A stretch of DNA of 64,000 nt from Oceanobacillus piezotolerans (lineage in GTDB: Bacteria > Bacillota > Bacilli > Bacillales > Amphibacillaceae), in contig NZ_RCHR01000008.1 of the NCBI RefSeq assembly GCF_003665065.1, positions 1 through 64,000 on the forward strand, given 5' to 3'. Positions 15,513 through 24,250 of the stretch are shown in pieces. The position numbers were made by a program, and so were the translations under genes. Each line of letters begins with the position of its first letter. The stretch's first letter is position 1. The notes beneath the pieces were generated by a model that had not been told where the DNA came from, did no database searches, and worked only from the letters and a program-made list of their open reading frames with translations.

Positions 15513-17129
15513 ATGAAAAAGGACCCAACAAACCAAACGAATATAGAAAATGAAGATACTTTAACTACGAGACAAGGCCATCCAGTAACCAATAACCAGA
15601 ATATCAGAACGGTAGGTAATCGTGGCCCAGCAACATTAGAAAACTATGATTTCATAGAAAAAATTAGCCACTTTGACCGCGAAAAAGTACCAGAACGAAT
15701 TGTACATGCACGTGGTGCCGGGGCACATGGTTACTTTGAATCGTATGGAACCGCTGGGGATGAACCAGTCTCCAAATACACGAGAGCGAAAGTTTTTCAG
15801 GAGAAAGGGAAGCAGACTCCTGTTTTTGTAAGATTTTCCACTGTTGTTCATGGCTTACATTCTCCTGAGACTGTTCGAGACCCCCGTGGATTTGCTGTTA
15901 AATTCTACACTGAGGATGGAAATTGGGACTTAGTAGGAAATAACTTAAAAATCTTTTTCATCCGAGATGCGATGAAGTTTCCGGATATGATTCATGCATT
16001 TCGCCCAGACCCTGTAACTAATATCCAAGATGCAGAGCGTTTCTTCGACTTTTGTTCCAATTCACCAGAATCTTTTCACATGGTAACGTTTGTTTACTCT
16101 CCCTGGGGAATTCCAGCAAACTATCGTATGATGCAAGGTTCCGGTGTGAATACGTATAAATGGGTAAATAATGAAGGAAAAGCGGTACTTGTAAAGTATC
16201 ACTGGGAACCAAAGCAAGGAATTAAGAACTTAACCATGAAAGAAGCGGAAGAAATCCAAGGTAAGAACTTTAACCATGCTACCCAGGATCTTTATGAAGC
16301 CATTGAAAAAGGCGATTACCCGGAATGGGAATTGCATGTCCAGATTATGGAGGATGGTCCGCATCCAGAGCTGGACTTTGACCCATTAGATGATACAAAA
16401 CTATGGCCCGAGGACCAATTCCCATGGCTGCCAGTTGGAAAAATGGTATTAAATAAAAACCCAGAGAATTATTTTAATGAGGTAGAGCAAGCATCCTTTG
16501 GTACCGGCGTATTAGTAGATGGGCTTGACTTTTCGGATGATAAAATGCTTCAAGGAAGAACCTTCTCATACTCAGATACACAGCGTTACCGAGTAGGCGC
16601 GAACTACTTGCAACTGCCAATTAATGCAGCCAAGAAACGAGTAGCAACCAACCAAGAAGGCGGGCAGCTCCGTTATCATAATGACAAAGCCCCTGGCCAA
16701 AATCTACATGTTAATTATGAACCATCTACTCTAGGTGGGCTTAAAGAGGCAGAACAAGTTGGAAAAGAATATACTCCCCACGTAGAAGGCAATCTAGTCC
16801 GCGAATCGATTGAAAGAAATGATAATACCAAACAAGCTGGTGAGACGTATCGCCGTTTTGAGCAGTGGGAAAAGGACGAACTGATTAACAATCTAGTTAA
16901 CGACTTAGCTGGCTGTGACAAACGAATTCAAGATAAAATGATTGCTCTTGCTGAGGAAGCAGACGAGGAATACGGACGTCGTTTAAGAGAAGGCATTGCA
17001 GAGAAAAGCAAGATGTCTGACAACACGAAGACGGAATTCGGTGCCGAAATGCATCCTCTTGGTGCTGACCATGCAGCAGAGGCCGTACAAGATGCCATTG
17101 AAAAAGGGCATGATGCAAATCCATATTAG
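15513..17129 (+). CDS. katX: Catalase, small-subunit clade (KatX/KatB-like)
   Basis: Heme catalase of 538 aa that converts H2O2 to water and oxygen. All active-site residues are intact: distal His 65 in [11 protein letters not shown], Ser 109 in VRFST, the catalytic Asn in DLVGNN (139-144) and heme ligand Tyr 353 in RTFSYSDTQ. The C-terminal ~45 residues ([21 protein letters not shown]) resemble the extension of the Bacillus spore catalase KatX. Start follows AAAAGGGG. A weak TTAGGA-17-TAAAAT promoter may precede it. No PerR box was recognised. Assignment to katX rather than another clade-3 catalase is uncertain. Confidence 0.85.
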   Translation: MKKDPTNQTNIENEDTLTTRQGHPVTNNQNIRTVGNRGPATLENYDFIEKISHFDREKVPERIVHARGAGAHGYFESYGTAGDEPVSKYTRAKVFQEKGKQTPVFVRFSTVVHGLHSPETVRDPRGFAVKFYTEDGNWDLVGNNLKIFFIRDAMKFPDMIHAFRPDPVTNIQDAERFFDFCSNSPESFHMVTFVYSPWGIPANYRMMQGSGVNTYKWVNNEGKAVLVKYHWEPKQGIKNLTMKEAEEIQGKNFNHATQDLYEAIEKGDYPEWELHVQIMEDGPHPELDFDPLDDTKLWPEDQFPWLPVGKMVLNKNPENYFNEVEQASFGTGVLVDGLDFSDDKMLQGRTFSYSDTQRYRVGANYLQLPINAAKKRVATNQEGGQLRYHNDKAPGQNLHVNYEPSTLGGLKEAEQVGKEYTPHVEGNLVRESIERNDNTKQAGETYRRFEQWEKDELINNLVNDLAGCDKRIQDKMIALAEEADEEYGRRLREGIAEKSKMSDNTKTEFGAEMHPLGADHAAEAVQDAIEKGHDANPY

Positions 17130-17138
17130 ATAGTTTAG

Positions 17139-17166
17139 AAGCCGCCGTAGAAGCGGCTTTTTTAAT
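17139..17166 (+). terminator. Terminator of the KatX-like catalase gene
   Basis: AAGCCGC pairs with GCGGCTT across a short loop, followed by TTTTTAAT. Confidence 0.85.
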
Positions 17167-17347
17167 CCTAAAATAAGACACCACCATTAATCCAAACGCC
17201 CATTTAGTGTGTTATTATTAGTGTAATAAGTCCGCTAAAAAATGACTAAAAAATAATCACAATACAATAACGATTGTACATACATAAAAGTATTGGTAAG
17301 CAACAAGCTCACCTGGACCACACCTCTATAAGGAGAGAATAATAAAT

Positions 17348-18112
17348 ATGTTTAAACCTGTTAAAGTAAGAGATCTTGCTATTGGGGAAGGAATACCAAA
17401 GATTTGTGTTCCAATGGTTGGAAAAACAACAAAACAATTAGTAGAAGAAGCGAAAGAATTAACGACTTTAGACTATGATGTGGTAGAATGGCGCGTCGAT
17501 TTTTTTGAACAGGTGGAAGAAATCGAAAAAGTAAAAGAAGCCCTTAAAGAAATTCGCAGTGTATTACCGAAGGCTCCTCTTATATTCACCTTTCGCAGCG
17601 CTAGAGAAGGCGGAGAAAAAGAAGTATCTTCCAAGTACTACAAAGATTTAAATCTGGAGATTTTAAAGACAAAAGAAGTAGATATTATTGACGTTGAGTT
17701 ATTCAATGATGAGGAAAATATAAAAACACTCGTTTCAGCCGCTCACGAAAATAATGTTCTCGTTATTATTTCTAATCATGACTTTGATAAGACTCCAGAT
17801 AAGAACGAAATTGTCTCCCGTCTAATGAAAGCCCAAGACCTTGGTGCAGATTTACCGAAAATTGCTGTTATGCCAAACAATACAGCAGATGTCATTACCC
17901 TTTTAGATGCCACAAGAGAAATGGCTGAGAGCCACGCAAATAGGCCAATTATTACAATGTCCATGGCGGGCAAAGGCGTTATAAGCCGGTTAGCGGGAGA
18001 AGTGTTTGGCTCTGCTTTAACGTTTGGTGCTGCAAAGCAAGCGTCTGCCCCTGGACAGATTGCTGTTAAACAATTAAAAGATGCTTTACATCTATTACAT
18101 CAGAGCTTATAA
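17348..18112 (+). CDS. aroD: Type I 3-dehydroquinate dehydratase
   Basis: Third step of the shikimate pathway: 3-dehydroquinate to 3-dehydroshikimate through a Schiff base. A TIM-barrel protein of 254 aa. ICVPMVGKT (~19-27), DVVEWRVDFF (~44-53), FTFRSAREGG (~80-89), the general base His in ISNHDFDKTP (~141-150), the Schiff-base Lys in DLPKIAVMP (~170) and ITMSMAGKGVISR (~202) are all present. Start follows AAGGAG at a rather long 12-nt spacing. Monocistronic. It lies between a catalase and a tandem repeat rather than in an aro operon. The 218-bp upstream region showed no T-box. Confidence 0.93.
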   Translation: MFKPVKVRDLAIGEGIPKICVPMVGKTTKQLVEEAKELTTLDYDVVEWRVDFFEQVEEIEKVKEALKEIRSVLPKAPLIFTFRSAREGGEKEVSSKYYKDLNLEILKTKEVDIIDVELFNDEENIKTLVSAAHENNVLVIISNHDFDKTPDKNEIVSRLMKAQDLGADLPKIAVMPNNTADVITLLDATREMAESHANRPIITMSMAGKGVISRLAGEVFGSALTFGAAKQASAPGQIAVKQLKDALHLLHQSL

Positions 18113-18148
18113 AGTAAACTTAATCAGTGTAGCGGATTTAGCTCTTTT

Positions 18149-18350
18149 GCTACAGGTATTCGTGTGGTCCTGCGAGTAATTCTACGCTGCTACAGATATT
18201 TAATGCCTTGCCGCGGGTATATTTTCTCTGCTACGGGTATTCGTTCGATCCCGCGAGTAATTCTACTTCGCTCCAGGTATTTGATACTGTCCCGCGGGTA
18301 TATTTCCTCCGCTACAGGTATTCGTGCAGTCCCGGGGGTAATTCTCCTCA
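18149..18350. repeat. Tandem repeat array, five 40/41-bp units
   Basis: Units begin at 18149, 18189, 18230, 18270 and 18311, each with GCT(A/C)C(A/G)G(A/G)TATT. They alternate between type A (…TATTCG…GCGAGTAATTCTAC, 40 bp) and type B (…TATTT…GCGGGTATATTTCCTC, 41 bp), giving an 81-bp higher-order period. A degraded half unit precedes the first. G+C content is clearly above the neighbourhood. The array lies between aroD and the arginase-like gene. Both forward frames stay open across most of it only because the unit lacks stops; there is no ribosome site, so it is read as non-coding. Confidence 0.85.
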
Positions 18351-18416
18351 ACAAAGCTTGAATAGGAACTTACTGCCAGCTAAGGCGCGGTAGGTTGCCA
18401 ATTATAAATCATGCTT

Positions 18417-18453
18417 AAAAAGGTGTCCCCCTAGTATAAACGGTGACACCTTT
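18417..18453 (-). terminator. Terminator of the arginase-like gene
   Basis: On the minus strand AAGGTGTC pairs with GACACCTT, followed by TTTAAG. Confidence 0.75.
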
Positions 18454-18462
18454 CTATATCTT

Positions 18463-19251
18463 TTAAGCAATCGTTTTATACTTACGGCGCATCCAATCCA
18501 TTGCATGAGTAAGGATAAAGTGATTGGCCTGGTTATTTTTCTTCACAGCCGCTTTCACTACTTTAAGGTATTCATTTGCAGGGTTTACTGGAAACTCTCC
18601 ACAAACATCGAGACCGTATATTTCTTTATTTCGAATTAATTGTTTTGTAAATGCCAAAACTTGCTCAAGTGACATGGACCCATGATCCCAAGCTGTTAAC
18701 GCTTCTCTCTCATGCAAAACGTCTTTATCTATACTAATATAAACCAGCTCAGTTGGAATCTGACTAACGAGTGTGTTCATATAGGTAGAATTCATTTTTG
18801 GCAATTCTTCCTCTGTTATTACTTTTATTTTTTTTCGATACAAATACGGAATATGTTCTAATGTTTTGGAACTAATCCCAATCATTATTACCTGTTTTAA
18901 TAAAGGTAGTTTTTTCAATGACTCTAGAACCCAAGATCCACAGGATATTAAGGAATCATTGGGACTTGGCAATGAATCAGGATGATGATCAAATAATACA
19001 AGTGTAAACGGTCGCCGAATGTCCGTCAGAAACAAAGTGGAGGCATAATGGTAATTTCCACTGCCTAAAAACGAAATTCGATGCTCTTTTTTTCTAAGCT
19101 TTTTCTTTATTTGTTCTATTGTATTTTTCTCACATAACAAGTTCGTGTTAGGGATGTTCTCTAAATCAACCCATTCTGTATTTTCTTTTGAATAGAAGGA
19201 TTGCATTTTGTAACCCCCGTCAAAGTTGAATAAGGTTACACCGCGTTCCAT
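18463..19251 (-). CDS. Arginase/ureohydrolase-fold protein
   Basis: A 262-aa protein of the arginase family. Metal-ligand motifs are visible: GSGNYHY (~63-69) in place of GGxHS, DHHPD (88-92), SIDKD (173-177) and GLDVCGE (213-219). Arginase, agmatinase and formiminoglutamase share this binuclear Mn fold, but the first motif is unusual and the sequence is distant from the standard enzymes, so the substrate is unclear. The start is set at the ATG at 19251, since GAGGAG lies 9 nt before it; an earlier GTG would add 11 residues. Monocistronic, with its own terminator. Confidence 0.7.
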   Translation of the reverse strand: MERGVTLFNFDGGYKMQSFYSKENTEWVDLENIPNTNLLCEKNTIEQIKKKLRKKEHRISFLGSGNYHYASTLFLTDIRRPFTLVLFDHHPDSLPSPNDSLISCGSWVLESLKKLPLLKQVIMIGISSKTLEHIPYLYRKKIKVITEEELPKMNSTYMNTLVSQIPTELVYISIDKDVLHEREALTAWDHGSMSLEQVLAFTKQLIRNKEIYGLDVCGEFPVNPANEYLKVVKAAVKKNNQANHFILTHAMDWMRRKYKTIA

Positions 19252-19356
19252 TCCAGTCATCTCCTCGTTTGTTAATTTTTTCACAAAATCCTTTAAAGAT
19301 AGGATCCTTATTTAATTATATCAAAGACTCTATTTTTTCGGTTGTTTAACGTAATT

Positions 19357-19398
19357 ACAAGAAAAGCCATTGGAATATCTCAATGGCTTTCTCTTGTA
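19357..19398 (-). terminator. Terminator of the BmrA-like exporter gene
   Basis: AAAGCCATTG/CAATGGCTTT stem, extended by ACAAGA/TCTTGT; the minus strand continues TTTTCTTG. Nearly symmetric, so it may work on both strands. Confidence 0.75.
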
Positions 19399-19406
19399 TA
19401 TTACTT

Positions 19407-21140
19407 TTATGTTAGCTGTTGCTCTGCAAATTGGCGATATAATTCATGCGACTGGATTAATTCCTGGTGTGTTCCTATTCCAGTGATTCTGCCTTTTTCA
19501 ATGAAAATAATATTATCTGCATCAACAATGGTTGATAATCTATGGGCAATTACAAAGGTGGTTCTTCCTTCCATTAAACGGGATAACGCCTCTTGAACCG
19601 CATGCTCTGATTGACTATCCAAACTTGCAGTTGCTTCATCCAGCATTAATATCTTAGGATTACGCAAAAAAGCACGTGCAATATTGATTCGCTGTCTCTG
19701 TCCACCAGATAGTTTGACCCCTCTTTCTCCTACCTCTGTATCTAATCCATCTGAAAAAGTCCTGATAAACGTATCGGCATAGGCCATTTCCGCAACCTTC
19801 CATAATTGTTCATCCGTAATCTTCTCTGATTCTGGCAGCCCGTATGTCAAATTCTCTCGAATCGTACCAGCCATCATCGCACTTTCCTGTGATACATAAC
19901 CTATTTGACTTCGCCATGAGCGAAGGGAAAGCTGCTGAATAGAAGTTTCTCCTATTTTAATTTCTCCTTTTGTCGGCTCATAGTAGCGTTCGATTAATCC
20001 AAATAATGTTGTCTTACCTCCTCCACTAGGTCCGGCAAAGGCAATCATTTCTCCAGGTCTTGCATCAAATGTAATATCTTCAAGTACCTTCTGCTCCTCG
20101 CCATAGGAAAAGGATACATGAGATACCTGTACTTGTTTATTCGTTATATCCATCTCTAATCCTTCCTGACCGCTTTCTTCTGGCACATTCAGGATTTCAA
20201 TAATTCGAGTAGTTGCACCCTTCGCCTTTTGCAACTCCGTAAAGAACATTGCAAAGGAGGTGATAGGGTAGATGATTTGAAACAAGTACAGTAAGAAAGC
20301 AACAAGGGATCCAGTTGACATTGACCCTTCCGCTACCCGAATTCCGCCATAACCAATAATAATAACAATAACTAGCATCATTATCGTGTATATTAGTGGA
20401 CCAATCAATGCAAATATCCGGGCTTCTTTTAGACCGAAGCCAAATAGGTTTTTAATCCCCTCCTTTCCTTTTTCTTCCTCAACCCGCTCTGCGGTTGATG
20501 CTTTCATCAGCCGTATTTCACTTAAGGTTTGTTGAATCTCACCTGTAAAAGCAGCAGTTTCATCTTGAAGTCCTTTGGAAACCTTAGCCATCCTAGTTCC
20601 TAATGGCATCATAATCGCAAAGGTAACCGGGACAGCAACCAGCATAAGTAAAGTCATTTTCCAATCCATAATTAAGAGAATGATAATCGCACCGAAGATA
20701 GTAATTAGTCCAGTAATAAATTGTGGAAAATGCTGTGATATTAAATCTTTTACAATACCTGTATCATTAACAACCCTGCTTACCGATTCACCACTTGCAC
20801 GTTTATCAAAGTAGCTAACCGGTAAGCGGAGCAACTTGAACCACATCATTTCTCGCAGACGGGCAACAATCCGTTGACCAACAGCTGCTAACAAATAAGT
20901 GGAAGCCCCATCGACAACTGCCTGTAAAATAAATACAATGACAATAATGATAATTAATGTGGCACTTAATGCCTCAACCTCAAACCCATCCACCAACTCC
21001 CTTGTAAGTAAGGGGATAGATAATCCTACCAGCATGGTAATAATGCTTCCAATTAACCCAACTATTAATGCCAACTTCGGTATATTCGCCGACCGAAGTA
21101 AAGATATAAATGCACCTAATTCACTTTGCTTTTCCTTCAT
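19407..21140 (-). CDS. ABC multidrug exporter, BmrA/LmrA-like half-transporter
   Basis: A 577-aa type IV ABC exporter that works as a homodimer. Six transmembrane helices lie in residues ~20-300, and the coupling region contains RLPVSYFDKRASGESVSRVVNDT. The ATPase domain (~335-577) has Walker A GPSGGGKTT (~368-376), Q-loop YVSQESAMM, signature LSGGQRQR (~477-484) and Walker B ILMLDE (~497-502), with AHRLST as switch. It resembles B. subtilis BmrA. Its start overlaps the stop of the MerR regulator, so the two are co-expressed. Drug or lipid efflux is inferred. Confidence 0.88.
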   Translation of the reverse strand: MKEKQSELGAFISLLRSANIPKLALIVGLIGSIITMLVGLSIPLLTRELVDGFEVEALSATLIIIIVIVFILQAVVDGASTYLLAAVGQRIVARLREMMWFKLLRLPVSYFDKRASGESVSRVVNDTGIVKDLISQHFPQFITGLITIFGAIIILLIMDWKMTLLMLVAVPVTFAIMMPLGTRMAKVSKGLQDETAAFTGEIQQTLSEIRLMKASTAERVEEEKGKEGIKNLFGFGLKEARIFALIGPLIYTIMMLVIVIIIGYGGIRVAEGSMSTGSLVAFLLYLFQIIYPITSFAMFFTELQKAKGATTRIIEILNVPEESGQEGLEMDITNKQVQVSHVSFSYGEEQKVLEDITFDARPGEMIAFAGPSGGGKTTLFGLIERYYEPTKGEIKIGETSIQQLSLRSWRSQIGYVSQESAMMAGTIRENLTYGLPESEKITDEQLWKVAEMAYADTFIRTFSDGLDTEVGERGVKLSGGQRQRINIARAFLRNPKILMLDEATASLDSQSEHAVQEALSRLMEGRTTFVIAHRLSTIVDADNIIFIEKGRITGIGTHQELIQSHELYRQFAEQQLT

Positions 21141-21946
21141 TCCTCTTCTCCTTCAGAAAAAATATCTATTGATTTTAAGTAGTGCAACATGGCCTGTTCT
21201 AGCCAAGATTCCTCTTCTTTTGTTAATGGAGATGGAAAAGTACGCTCCAACTCATCTGCTATCTCATTTAGATAATCGTCATCTTTATCTTCTATCTTTG
21301 ACACAACATCTGCAAGCGCCTCTTGAAATTCGTCCTTTCCGGTTAATTTAAATATCAGGGAAAAATAATCATGAAGCATCTCATGAACTTCTTCGTGATG
21401 TATCGGTTTTTCTGCTAACTGTTTCACTCTTTCATAAAACTTAAGGGACGCTTTCTCTAATTCCAGTTTAATATCTTCGGACACATCGTAATATTGGTCA
21501 ACAATATCCTTATCCACTAGTTTTTCTGCGTAGCTTCGCTGCTCTTTCTCCGTTTGCATCCCCGCGATAATACTCATCAGGATAGTACTGTCAACTTCGC
21601 CTACTTCTTCCAATATAGCAATTGTTCTCCTTAACGTGGATAGAGAAGTATCTATTTTTTCTCTATCCATTTCCAGCTTCTCCTTTTGCATACGCAGTGA
21701 TTCAATTATAGTCATATCCATACTGGAACGGTAAATCAGTTCTTTAATTTGCTCTAGCGAGTAACCGAGGCTTTTTAGTGTCATTACCTTATGAAGTGTT
21801 TGAATATTTTCTTCAGAATATATTCGATGACCAGTACGCACATCCTTTACAGGCTTTATTAAACTAATCTCATCATAATAGTGTAATGTACGTATTGACA
21901 CCTTCGTATGCTTAGAAAATTCCCCAATGGAAAAACGTCCCACCAT
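21137..21946 (-). CDS. MerR-family regulator of the ABC exporter
   Basis: A 269-aa regulator. The MerR winged HTH is at 3-72 (SIGEFSKHTKVSIRTLHYYD, then EISLIKPVKD, GHRIYSEENIQTL). A long coiled-coil helix (75-115) and a C-terminal acidic helical domain (130-269) follow, resembling the drug-binding region of TipA/Mta-type proteins. It is co-transcribed with the exporter and likely activates its own operon: a promoter with a 19-bp spacer holding a dyad lies just upstream (21989-22019), the typical MerR arrangement. Confidence 0.87.
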   Translation of the reverse strand: MVGRFSIGEFSKHTKVSIRTLHYYDEISLIKPVKDVRTGHRIYSEENIQTLHKVMTLKSLGYSLEQIKELIYRSSMDMTIIESLRMQKEKLEMDREKIDTSLSTLRRTIAILEEVGEVDSTILMSIIAGMQTEKEQRSYAEKLVDKDIVDQYYDVSEDIKLELEKASLKFYERVKQLAEKPIHHEEVHEMLHDYFSLIFKLTGKDEFQEALADVVSKIEDKDDDYLNEIADELERTFPSPLTKEEESWLEQAMLHYLKSIDIFSEGEEE

Positions 21947-21988
21947 TATGCTATCATTCCTTTACTTTAATAGTTATATTTCTTCTCT

Positions 21989-22019
21989 ATCATATAACCT
22001 AACGTTACGTAAGGAGCAA
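21989..22019 (-). promoter_or_regulatory. MerR-type promoter/operator with 19-bp spacer
   Basis: On the minus strand: TTGCTC (22019-22014), 19-bp spacer, TATGAT (21994-21989). The spacer holds the dyad CCTnACGTnACGTnAGG (21998-22014). Over-long spacers with an internal dyad are the hallmark of promoters activated by MerR proteins through DNA distortion. Confidence 0.75.
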
Positions 22020-22130
22020 GTAAAATTTTTTAAATTTCACTAGGACCCATTTGAAATAATCAGATACGAGCCTATTGGTTGCCCACACCAAATCGTGATA
22101 TAAAGCATATTTATAGTTCATACTATTTAT

Positions 22131-22250
22131 AAAGTGCAACTTCAATTAGTAGGGGTTCCTTCCTCCCCGCTGATTGATAGTACCACATAAGTACCACAAG
22201 GGTATGAGAATGGTGTACGGATCGGGGTTTGTTTACTTCCCGCCCCTACT
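22131..22250 (+). other. Structured G/C-rich intergenic element
   Basis: A ~120-bp element in A+T-rich DNA. Hairpin 1: TCAATTAG-N2-GGGG (22142-22155) pairs with CCCC-G-CTGATTGA (22165-22177). The middle part has GTACC/GGTAT pairing inside a TACCA/TGG(T)GTA stem. Hairpin 3: CGGGG/TCCCG near 22223-22240. GTAGGGG (22149-22155) could alternatively pair with CCCCTAC (22243-22249), so two folds compete. It is not an FMN riboswitch. It lies upstream of the ribA promoter, so it would not be in that mRNA if the promoter at 22324 is used. A short related hairpin occurs at 42900. Confidence 0.5.
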
Positions 22251-22323
22251 TATAATTTCTCGTTAAGGTGTTTACAGCTAGTTAACCTGCGAAGAAATCA
22301 TTACATCATTTGAGTAAATAAGA

Positions 22324-22352
22324 TTGATGAACATCCGATTTTTAACTATACT
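22324..22352 (+). promoter_or_regulatory. Promoter of the ribA-ribD-HAD operon
   Basis: TTGATG (22324-22329), 17-bp spacer, TATACT (22347-22352). The resulting 5' leader is only about 28 nt, too short for an FMN riboswitch. Confidence 0.65.
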
Positions 22353-22386
22353 AAGTAGAAGCAAGATTGAAAGGAGCTCATTATAG

Positions 22387-23148
22387 ATGGAACAAATGAA
22401 GCTTGAGTCAAAAATCTTCTCTATTCTAAAAGATAAAATACAACTTGTACCTACTACAACAGGTCGTGCAATATATTTAGTCGGCCCCATTCGACTGCCA
22501 GTTAATTTGTATGGAGAAACCGTTGAATTCAAATGGTATTGCTGGTTAAATTGCGAGGAAGTTACAGAGGATTATGAACACATTATTGAAAAATTAAACT
22601 CAGAGAACCTTGCGGAATTACAGCAATCCAGCGTGCTAGTTTACGGTGATTTTGAAAATGCAGATGAGGCTTTCATTCGGATGCATTCCATTTGTCATAC
22701 TGGAGATATTTTTGGAAGTAAACGTTGTGATTGTGGCTTCCAATTGAAGCAATCCATGAAGAAAATTGTAGAGAATGGAACTGGTGCATTATTTTACCTG
22801 GCAAATCATGAAGGAAGAGGAATCGGCTTGTTTTCAAAAGCAATGGCATATCTTCTTCAAGAGAATGGCTATGATACAGTAGAGGCTAATGAAGCTCTTG
22901 GGTTTGTGAATGATTCAAGGGATTATAGCGATGCCATCGCAGTTCTAAAGGTATTACGCGCAAAACCAGTGACACTTATTACGAATAATCCACAGAAATT
23001 AGATGCCTTAATTGAATCAGGGCTTTATGTTTCTGGCCGCGTTCCATTATGGGGTGATGTTTCGGAATATAATAAGAAATATCTAGAAACAAAAATCACG
23101 AAATCTGGCCATATTCGCGAGGAAGAAGGAGCCTGCCACAATGACTAA
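22387..23148 (+). CDS. ribA: GTP cyclohydrolase II-like protein (stand-alone RibA)
   Basis: Opens GTP to the first pyrimidine of the riboflavin route. A 253-aa protein with a cyclohydrolase II domain from ~90. Zinc Cys 103, 114 and 116 are in HSICHTGDIFGSKRCDCG; Tyr 155 and Arg 178 match the catalytic Tyr105 and Arg128 of the E. coli enzyme. The usual R-Q-E-G-R is A-N-H-E-G-R here (139-144), changing two residues next to the GTP-contacting Glu and Arg. An N-terminal ~90-residue segment replaces the usual short lead and is not a RibB domain. Start follows AAGGAG. The 3' end overlaps ribD by 8 nt. The activity may be standard or altered. Confidence 0.82.
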   Translation: MEQMKLESKIFSILKDKIQLVPTTTGRAIYLVGPIRLPVNLYGETVEFKWYCWLNCEEVTEDYEHIIEKLNSENLAELQQSSVLVYGDFENADEAFIRMHSICHTGDIFGSKRCDCGFQLKQSMKKIVENGTGALFYLANHEGRGIGLFSKAMAYLLQENGYDTVEANEALGFVNDSRDYSDAIAVLKVLRAKPVTLITNNPQKLDALIESGLYVSGRVPLWGDVSEYNKKYLETKITKSGHIREEEGACHND

Positions 23149-24250
23149 GGATGAGTTTTATATGGATTTGGCCCTGAATAATGCTCGAGCGATGAAAGGA
23201 CAAACCGAACCGAATCCACTAGTTGGTTCGGTTATTGTTAATGATAATCGCATTGTCGGTGTTGGCACACATCTGAAGGCTGGTGAACCCCACGCCGAAA
23301 TTCATGCCCTTAGAATGGCTGAAGATAAAGCTAAAGGGGGAACGATTTACGTTACATTAGAACCTTGCTCCCATCATGGAAGGACAGGCCCTTGCGCAGA
23401 AGCCATTGTAAAAGCCGGTATTAAAAAGGTGGTCATTGCAACTCTGGATCCGAATCCAATGGTTGCTGGAAACGGTGTAAAGATTTTGCAAAAGGCCGGT
23501 ATTGAGGTTGTTACGGGTGTGTTAGAGCAGCAATCCATTGACATGAATGAGGTATTCAATAAATATATTATTGAAAAGAAGCCCTTTGTTACTCTGAAAG
23601 CAGGAATTACTCTTGACGGAAAAGTTGCTACCCATACGCTAAGCAGCAAGTGGATTACTTCTGAAGAAGCAAGATACGATGTTCATAAACTAAGAAGTGA
23701 GAATATGGCGATTTTAGCGGGAATCAATACAGTTATGAAAGATGACCCTGCTCTAACATCCAGAATCCAGGATGGTCGTAACCCTATCCGAGTTATTATG
23801 GATTCCCAATTACGAATTCCGCTTGACTATCAGGTTATCACGGATAATTTAGCAGAAACTTGGATATTTACGACCAAAAATGCTGATCCAATCAAGCTAA
23901 ATACACTAAAGGAAATGGGAATCACTATTTTCGTAACCAATTCAGAACAGCGGGTTGACCCTGAAGAAGTGATTGAGAAATTAGGTGAATTAGGCATATC
24001 TTCTCTCTTTATTGAGGGAGGAGGAAATATCAATGCTTCTTTCCTTGAGAAGAAACTAATTGATAAAGTTATACTATACATTGCTCCAAAATTAGTCGGC
24101 GGCAAAGAAGCTCCAACCTTTTTAGAAGGAGCTGGAATTTCCGAGATGGCGGACGCTGTTGAACTGATAAATACAAGCATGGAGCCAATTGGTAAAGACT
24201 TTAAATTTACTGGTTATGTTAAGAAAAGTGATATCGGGGAGTTAAAATGA
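23141..24250 (+). CDS. ribD: Bifunctional riboflavin deaminase/reductase RibD
   Basis: Carries out deamination of the pyrimidine ring and NADPH reduction of the ribosyl side chain. A 369-aa protein. The deaminase domain (1-145) has HAEIHAL (~51) and PCSHHGRTGPC (~76-86) zinc motifs. The reductase domain (150-369) has TLDGKVATHTLSSKWITSEEAR, VHKLRSENMAILAG and LFIEGGGNINASFL. Overlaps ribA by 8 nt and the HAD gene by 4 nt, so all three are translationally coupled. No ribE, ribB or ribH follows, unlike the usual operon. Confidence 0.93.
   Translation: MTKDEFYMDLALNNARAMKGQTEPNPLVGSVIVNDNRIVGVGTHLKAGEPHAEIHALRMAEDKAKGGTIYVTLEPCSHHGRTGPCAEAIVKAGIKKVVIATLDPNPMVAGNGVKILQKAGIEVVTGVLEQQSIDMNEVFNKYIIEKKPFVTLKAGITLDGKVATHTLSSKWITSEEARYDVHKLRSENMAILAGINTVMKDDPALTSRIQDGRNPIRVIMDSQLRIPLDYQVITDNLAETWIFTTKNADPIKLNTLKEMGITIFVTNSEQRVDPEEVIEKLGELGISSLFIEGGGNINASFLEKKLIDKVILYIAPKLVGGKEAPTFLEGAGISEMADAVELINTSMEPIGKDFKFTGYVKKSDIGELK

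Noticed and set aside
17187..17347. T-box leader before aroD
   Set aside because: No AGGGTGGTACCGCG-like T-box sequence or terminator; only a weak CTGGACCAC resemblance.
18149..18350. CRISPR array
   Set aside because: Units are contiguous and similar over their full length; there are no unique spacers and no cas genes nearby.
18164..18393. Coding sequence within the tandem repeat
   Set aside because: Open frames arise only because the unit lacks stop codons; no ribosome site, and the peptides look like translated repeats without protein character.
22021..22386. FMN riboswitch before ribA
   Set aside because: The conserved RFN blocks (AGGGGCAGGG, CCGGCGGT, AGCCCGCGA, GATGGGAGA) are absent, and the likely promoter lies downstream of the structured element, leaving a ~28-nt leader.
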